Shown: piece after piece, positions 60,279-64,000 of the stretch
How positions within the stretch are numbered: position 1 is the first letter of the stretch
Layout: the number at the start of each line of letters is the position of its first letter
DNA from: Chitinophagales bacterium
Lineage (GTDB): Bacteria; Bacteroidota; Bacteroidia; Chitinophagales; UBA10324
Length of the DNA: 64,000 nucleotides
Direction of reading: 5' to 3'
NCBI GenBank assembly: GCA_025056305.1
Contig: JANWWJ010000022.1
Span: forward strand, 124,001-188,000
The notes under the pieces: generated by a model
What the model was told of the DNA's origin: nothing
The model's input: only the letters and a program-made list of their open reading frames with translations
Databases searched by the model: none
Position numbers and translations under genes: made by a program

Positions 60279-61649
60279 TTAAGAGCCATGCAGCTCTTCA
60301 CGTCGAAGACCGTATTTCTCCATCTTACTGTATAAATGGCTGCGCTGCATATCAATTTCGTCGGCAGTCTTAGATACATTCCAGTTATTCACCCGCAGCT
60401 TGTATTCAATAAACCGCTTTTCCATTTCGTCTCGAAAGTCGGCAAACTTGTCGAAGCGATTAAACAATGCCTCCAACGGATCTTTGGTCACGTTGGCTAC
60501 GGCATAGGCCAGCACATCTTCTTCCGTGATCTTGCTGTCGCACAGTATGACCAGCCGCTCTATAACGTTGTGCAACTCCCTGATGTTACCGGTCCAGTGA
60601 ATATTGGTTAGCACCTCCATGGCTTTAGGGGTGATGGTCTTACGCGGAAGACCATACTCTTCACAGATTTCTTGCATGAAGCGTTCTGCCAGAATAGGAA
60701 TGTCTTCTTTTCGTTCATTCAGTGTCGGTACGTGAATGATGATTACGCTTAAACGGTGGTACAGGTCGAGCCGGAAATTTCCCCGATCGGCCTCACGCAA
60801 CAAGTCTTTGTTGGTGGCCGCAATCACTCGCACATCCACAGGAATATCTTTATCGCCGCCCACTCGGGTAATCTTGTTTTCTTGCAAGGCCCGCAACACT
60901 TTCGCCTGGGCACTCAAGCTCATGTCGCCTACTTCATCCAAAAACAAGGTTCCGCCGTTGGCTTGTTCAAACTTGCCAATTCGTTGTTTGATTGCCGAGG
61001 TGAAGGCCCCTTTTTCGTGACCAAACAATTCGCTTTCGATGAGCTCACTGGGGATGGCTGCACAATTGACCTCCACCAGGGGCCCCTTTGCACGAGCACT
61101 TTTTTCATGAATCCAGCGGGCCACCAGTTCCTTGCCTGTTCCATTTTCACCGGTGATCAACACACGGGCATCTGTGGGCGCTACCTTTTCAATTTTTTCT
61201 CGAATCCGTTGAATGGCCGGTGACTTGCCCAACATCTCCCGCGTACCGCTGACTTTCCGTTTTAATACCCGCGTTTCCCGAACCAGCGTCACTTTATCTA
61301 AAGCATTACGCAGGCTGATCAGCAGCCGGTTCAGGTCCATGGGCTTGGCTATAAAATCATAAGCTCCTTTTTTGACGGCCTCTACCGCGGTGTCTATGGT
61401 ACCATGCCCAGAGATGATCAGTACCGGAAGGTCGCTGTTGATTTCCATAATCTTTGCCAGCACCTCCAGCCCATCCATCTTGGGCATCTTGATGTCTAAC
61501 AATACGGCATCGAAAGATTTTTCCTTAATCAATTCCAGCCCTTCCAGCCCGTCGGCAGCTTCCTCCACTTTGTAGCCTTCATATTCGAGGATTTCCCGCA
61601 GCATCCGCCGGATGCTCTTCTCGTCATCTATAATCAAGATGGTAGCCAT
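60279..61649 (-). CDS. Sigma-54-dependent response regulator, NtrC family
   Basis: A 456-residue two-component activator. The receiver (residues 1-120) has IIDDEKSIRR, the phosphoacceptor Asp in VLLDIKMPKMDG, the Thr/Ser in LIISGHGTID and the Lys in DFIAKPMD. The AAA+ domain (about 143-370) carries Walker A GENGTGKELVARW, the sigma-54-contact loop as GAFTSA instead of GAFTGA, and Walker B GGTLFLDEVGDM. The Fis-type HTH is at the C-terminus (NWNVSKTADEIDMQRSHLYSKMEKYG). No histidine kinase gene is adjacent. The start is ATG 61649, 22 bases after a -7 element. Confidence 0.93.
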   Translation of the reverse strand: MATILIIDDEKSIRRMLREILEYEGYKVEEAADGLEGLELIKEKSFDAVLLDIKMPKMDGLEVLAKIMEINSDLPVLIISGHGTIDTAVEAVKKGAYDFIAKPMDLNRLLISLRNALDKVTLVRETRVLKRKVSGTREMLGKSPAIQRIREKIEKVAPTDARVLITGENGTGKELVARWIHEKSARAKGPLVEVNCAAIPSELIESELFGHEKGAFTSAIKQRIGKFEQANGGTLFLDEVGDMSLSAQAKVLRALQENKITRVGGDKDIPVDVRVIAATNKDLLREADRGNFRLDLYHRLSVIIIHVPTLNERKEDIPILAERFMQEICEEYGLPRKTITPKAMEVLTNIHWTGNIRELHNVIERLVILCDSKITEEDVLAYAVANVTKDPLEALFNRFDKFADFRDEMEKRFIEYKLRVNNWNVSKTADEIDMQRSHLYSKMEKYGLRREELHGS

Positions 61650-61671
61650 TTACATTTTTGGTTGACAAAAA

Positions 61672-61679
61672 CAAAGGTA
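61672..61679 (-). promoter_or_regulatory. -7 element upstream of the NtrC-type regulator
   Basis: Minus-strand TACCTTTG is an exact TAnnTTTG match 22 bases before the ATG at 61649. No TTG at the -33 distance. Confidence 0.38.
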
Positions 61680-61729
61680 GAAATTCCCGCAAGGCAGCCG
61701 CGAGCACCCCACGCACTACAGCATACTGC

Positions 61730-62782
61730 TCAAGGCCTGCTGACCATCAGCTTGCCTCCGTATCGACCGCTCTGATGGGTGAAGCTAATCAGGTAGCAAC
61801 CTTCGGGCCACAGCGCCACCGGTAGCAAGGTACGACCTGATGCCTCACGATTCCACCAAACTCGACCCGTGGCATCGTGCACCGTCAACATTCCGAACTG
61901 CTCAGGCAAATGGATGAAAACCCACTGGGCCGCGGGATTGGGCCATATCGTTAGTTCCGGATGATTTACCTCAGCTATTCCGATGCTATGAAATACAGTG
62001 TCCTTATAGATGACTTGGGTGACAACCGGAAAGCCGCCCACCATCTGAGCATTGACCTGCACCACCGGAAGGCCTTGACCCGGGGCCAACCATTTGTACT
62101 CAATCGTTTGCAGGTCAAACCGACTTCCGAGCTGCAGGGTGTCAACGAAAATCGAATCGCTTTCGGTAACTATTGACTTGATGCGCAGACATTCGAACAT
62201 ACCGATAGGTGTCAAAACTGTGCCCCAACCATCCACCGTGTTTACGCGTTTGCGGTTTTGAGCGAAATAAAACACTCCAGGCAGCGAAAATTCCAAAAAG
62301 GCTTGAGATGAATCTTGTTTTCCATAATGCAAAGGCAGGTGATAAACTACATCTTTCGAACCATACACCATAGGGATGGGAATGCCCAAAAGCTCAGCGG
62401 CATATCCGTCTATCTGCAATTTGGATGAGGTGAGGGTATAAACGGTATATGCCCCTTCCAAGCCCAAATTTTCCAGGAATGCGGCAGCGGGTCCGCGGTT
62501 GGCCATATCAGAAAACAAAAAGAAAAACTGAAAGGCACCCGACAGATCGCTGATGGCCTTAAAGGTATCCCCCACGGAAAACAGAGGTGTCAAGCCGCTG
62601 AAATCCCAGAAAAATCCAGCTCCCGTCAGCTCAAGATCGGTTTGAAAACCGACGGCATAAGTAAGGATGTAGGTATCGTCCACTTCAGGCAGATCCGATT
62701 GCGTGATGGTGATTTGACCATGCGAAAACATGGCCCACTGCAACACGACAGAAACCGCTACAAATCGGAAGAACAATTTCAT
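61730..62782 (-). CDS. Secreted protein with T9SS sorting domain, unknown function
   Basis: A 350-residue exported protein. The signal peptide ends in MFSHGQ. The body is beta-rich with no domain I can name; FFWDFSGLTP near residue 60 and WGTVLTPIGMFECLRIKSIV near 205 recall uncharacterised Bacteroidota surface proteins. The last 80 residues (LTIWPNPAAQWVFIHLPEQ, then ALWPEGCYLISFTHQSGRYGGKLMVSR) are a T9SS type A sorting domain, so it is placed on the cell surface or released. It overlaps the upstream YwqK-like gene by four bases (ATGA), making them one unit. Confidence 0.82.
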   Translation of the reverse strand: MKLFFRFVAVSVVLQWAMFSHGQITITQSDLPEVDDTYILTYAVGFQTDLELTGAGFFWDFSGLTPLFSVGDTFKAISDLSGAFQFFFLFSDMANRGPAAAFLENLGLEGAYTVYTLTSSKLQIDGYAAELLGIPIPMVYGSKDVVYHLPLHYGKQDSSQAFLEFSLPGVFYFAQNRKRVNTVDGWGTVLTPIGMFECLRIKSIVTESDSIFVDTLQLGSRFDLQTIEYKWLAPGQGLPVVQVNAQMVGGFPVVTQVIYKDTVFHSIGIAEVNHPELTIWPNPAAQWVFIHLPEQFGMLTVHDATGRVWWNREASGRTLLPVALWPEGCYLISFTHQSGRYGGKLMVSRP

Positions 62783-63573
62783 TTTTTTATGATGTTTTGT
62801 TTTAACAACTTGCCGGTGGCATCGTAAGTTTCGGTTCGGATGAGTTCGCCGTCGGCGTTAAAATACTTCCAGAGGCCGGTTTTCTTCCCCCGAACGAAAT
62901 TTCCTGAGGCAGTCAGCCGCCCCGCTTCATCGAAATAACGCCACGAGCCATCTTCTAATCCGTCGACATAAAAACCTTCTTCCTGAACTTTTCCGTTCTC
63001 AAAAAATTTCCGAAACGGTCCGGTGATGTTTCCTTGCACGTAGGTATATTCCACATAAACGGCTCCGCTGGGATAAGCCCATCGGTTGATGCTATCGCGC
63101 AACCCATGTTTGAAAAAGCCTTCTTCCTGCACCTTTCCGTCTTCCGAAAAGAGCATACGTCGGCCGTGCAATTGCCCTTCGCGATAATGTTCTTCTTTGA
63201 GCAGGCGCCCATTACGTCCGTATTCACGCAAGAGGCCATGAAGCTGACCGTAGCGGTACGACACTTCGCGACGTAAGGTGCCGTTGGGTTCTATAAACAG
63301 GCTCACGCCGTGCGGCATGTCTTGATGAAACTCTTCCAAGCTGTTCAAAACACCGTTTTCATAATAGGTACGCCAAACACCAGTTTTTTTTCCATCCAAA
63401 AGCACACCGGTACGATAAAGCCGCCCCGAAGGAAAATACAAGGTCATGAGCTCACGATTCACCTGATGTGGGTCTCGTTGCCGCACCGTGTCGTACTCCA
63501 AAACGATTTGCGCATTTAACAAAGAGATGGTGCTTAGACTAAGGGCCAATAACAACAAGCCTTGCGCTTTCAT
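62779..63573 (-). CDS. Exported YwqK/MORN-like repeat protein
   Basis: A 264-residue protein with signal peptide (LLLLALSLSTISLLNAQ) and about eight repeats of the YxNGxxxxxxxYxxGxxxGxxxxY type from residue 50 on: TYYENGVLNSLEEFHQDMPHG, LREYGRNGRLLKEEHYREGQLHG, FENGKVQEEGFYVDGLEDG and KYFNADGELIRTETYDATGK. Two copies of GKVQEEGF also show as near-repeats in the DNA. These repeats form beta-hairpin stacks. The family name 'YwqK antitoxin' should not be read as proof of a toxin-antitoxin role; no toxin is next to it. Surface location fits the T9SS neighbour. Confidence 0.85.
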   Translation of the reverse strand: MKAQGLLLLALSLSTISLLNAQIVLEYDTVRQRDPHQVNRELMTLYFPSGRLYRTGVLLDGKKTGVWRTYYENGVLNSLEEFHQDMPHGVSLFIEPNGTLRREVSYRYGQLHGLLREYGRNGRLLKEEHYREGQLHGRRMLFSEDGKVQEEGFFKHGLRDSINRWAYPSGAVYVEYTYVQGNITGPFRKFFENGKVQEEGFYVDGLEDGSWRYFDEAGRLTASGNFVRGKKTGLWKYFNADGELIRTETYDATGKLLKQNIIKK

Positions 63574-63579
63574 CAGCGG

Positions 63580-63999
63580 TTACCAACTGTACCCAACATT
63601 CAAAAATACTGCCGCAGTACCCGTTTTGGCCGGAAGCAAGAAAGCAAGCAAATTGCCAGTCGCCGCTCTTATGCCAAAGGACTTAACCCGTACGGCAACG
63701 TCAGCGCCCAGGGAAAAACCGGAAATACCTCCCAAGGTTTGTATGGCAGCGAGCGTAACCTTACGGCCATGCCAGGCAGGCCGCACCATCAGCTCGGGCT
63801 TTCGTGCCGGAAATAACTCATACCATGCCGCAGCCGTAATAGACCATTTCGGGCCGACGGGGGCGCACATCGCCACAGCCCATCGGGCAGGAAGCAGCAC
63901 GGTAGCAGAACCTTCTGTTTTCTGAGCGCCGGTATGGTTGAGCAAGCTATCCAGGGAATAACTTAAAAATGCATTGCTATGGTCAGGGCTGAAAAGGTT
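63580..63999 (-). CDS. C-terminal part of an outer-membrane barrel-like protein (partial)
   Basis: The frame is open from the right edge (codon 63997-63999) to a stop at 63580, about 139 residues. Alternating polar and hydrophobic stretches (ATVLLPARWAVAMCAPV, WSITAAAWYELFP, VTLAAIQTLGGISGFSLGADVAVRV) and the final VFLNVGYSW, ending in an aromatic residue, fit the last strands of an outer-membrane beta-barrel, perhaps of the DUF5723 kind. The true start is beyond the window. It is the first gene of the YwqK/T9SS run, six bases before the YwqK-like gene. Confidence 0.65.
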   Translation of the reverse strand, partial: NLFSPDHSNAFLSYSLDSLLNHTGAQKTEGSATVLLPARWAVAMCAPVGPKWSITAAAWYELFPARKPELMVRPAWHGRKVTLAAIQTLGGISGFSLGADVAVRVKSFGIRAATGNLLAFLLPAKTGTAAVFLNVGYSW

Positions 64000-64000
64000 G

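Noticed and set aside
62779-63573. YwqK-type gene as antitoxin of a toxin-antitoxin system
   Set aside because: It has a signal peptide and repeat structure, and its neighbours are surface proteins; no toxin candidate is present.

Overview
The window is a gene-dense, mostly housekeeping stretch of a Bacteroidota chromosome. The evidence is: four secreted proteins with type IX secretion (T9SS) C-terminal sorting domains, the short Bacteroidota primary sigma factor, several TAnnTTTG (-7) promoter elements with TTG upstream, the futalosine-pathway enzyme MqnD, and many Bacteroidota-typical conserved unknowns (DUF2851, DUF4920, DUF2520, START-like, the small family often labelled 'ABC transporter ATPase'). 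Base composition looks balanced. I see no insertion sequence, phage, CRISPR array, rRNA or plasmid function. I cannot name genus or species.

Layout. 1-6071 (+): tail of an unknown gene, a GT2 glycosyltransferase, aroQ (- strand), xerD, a TMTC-like membrane/TPR protein, pyruvate kinase. 6068-12774 (-): tRNA-Met, CCA-adding enzyme, an acidic-tailed protein, miaA, a phosphoesterase, and a GDP-heptose cluster (hddA, gmhA, and a fused hddC-gmhB). 12895-21825 (+): aminotransferase, an ADP-heptose-type sugar kinase, a GT2/GT-C/TPR fusion, a cyanophycinase-like lipoprotein, DUF2461, Hsp20 with a clear terminator, DUF2851. 21826-27583 (-): lon, DUF4920 lipoprotein, surE, a small membrane protein, lpxB, tRNA-Ala, rhodanese. 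27853-29703 (+): ABC exporter. 29741-36103 (-): ccmE, ccmF, DUF2520 and clpB. 36181-37233 (+): arginase family. 37220-41613 (-): two tandem paralogous T9SS-exported putative esterases. 41695-51457: maf, mqnD, a GT2, an LptF/G permease, conserved unknowns, rpoD, DUF3179, a TPR membrane protein, pdhA, recF. 51463-64000: a lysyl-oxidase-like T9SS protein, isoaspartyl peptidase, two unknowns, a second TMTC-like protein, an OmpA-family lipoprotein, adenine deaminase, an NtrC-type regulator, and a surface-protein group running off the right edge.

Themes. Much of the window serves the cell envelope: heptose activation by two chemically different routes, lipid A (lpxB), LPS export (LptF/G), lipid/drug export, and three large membrane proteins that join a GT-C-like glycosyltransferase core to C-terminal TPRs, one of them also carrying its own GT2 domain. 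A second theme is protein quality control (Hsp20, Lon, ClpB, isoaspartyl peptidase). A third is tRNA maturation (tRNA-Met, cca, miaA).

The most novel-looking items are the tandem esterase-like T9SS proteins with a shared DDSNPDC motif, the P-domain/lysyl-oxidase-like/PKD secreted protein, the GT2/GT-C/TPR fusion, and the pair of TMTC-like proteins. I did not find a clearly new multi-gene defence or mobile system. All domain calls were made by eye from motifs; no database search was run.
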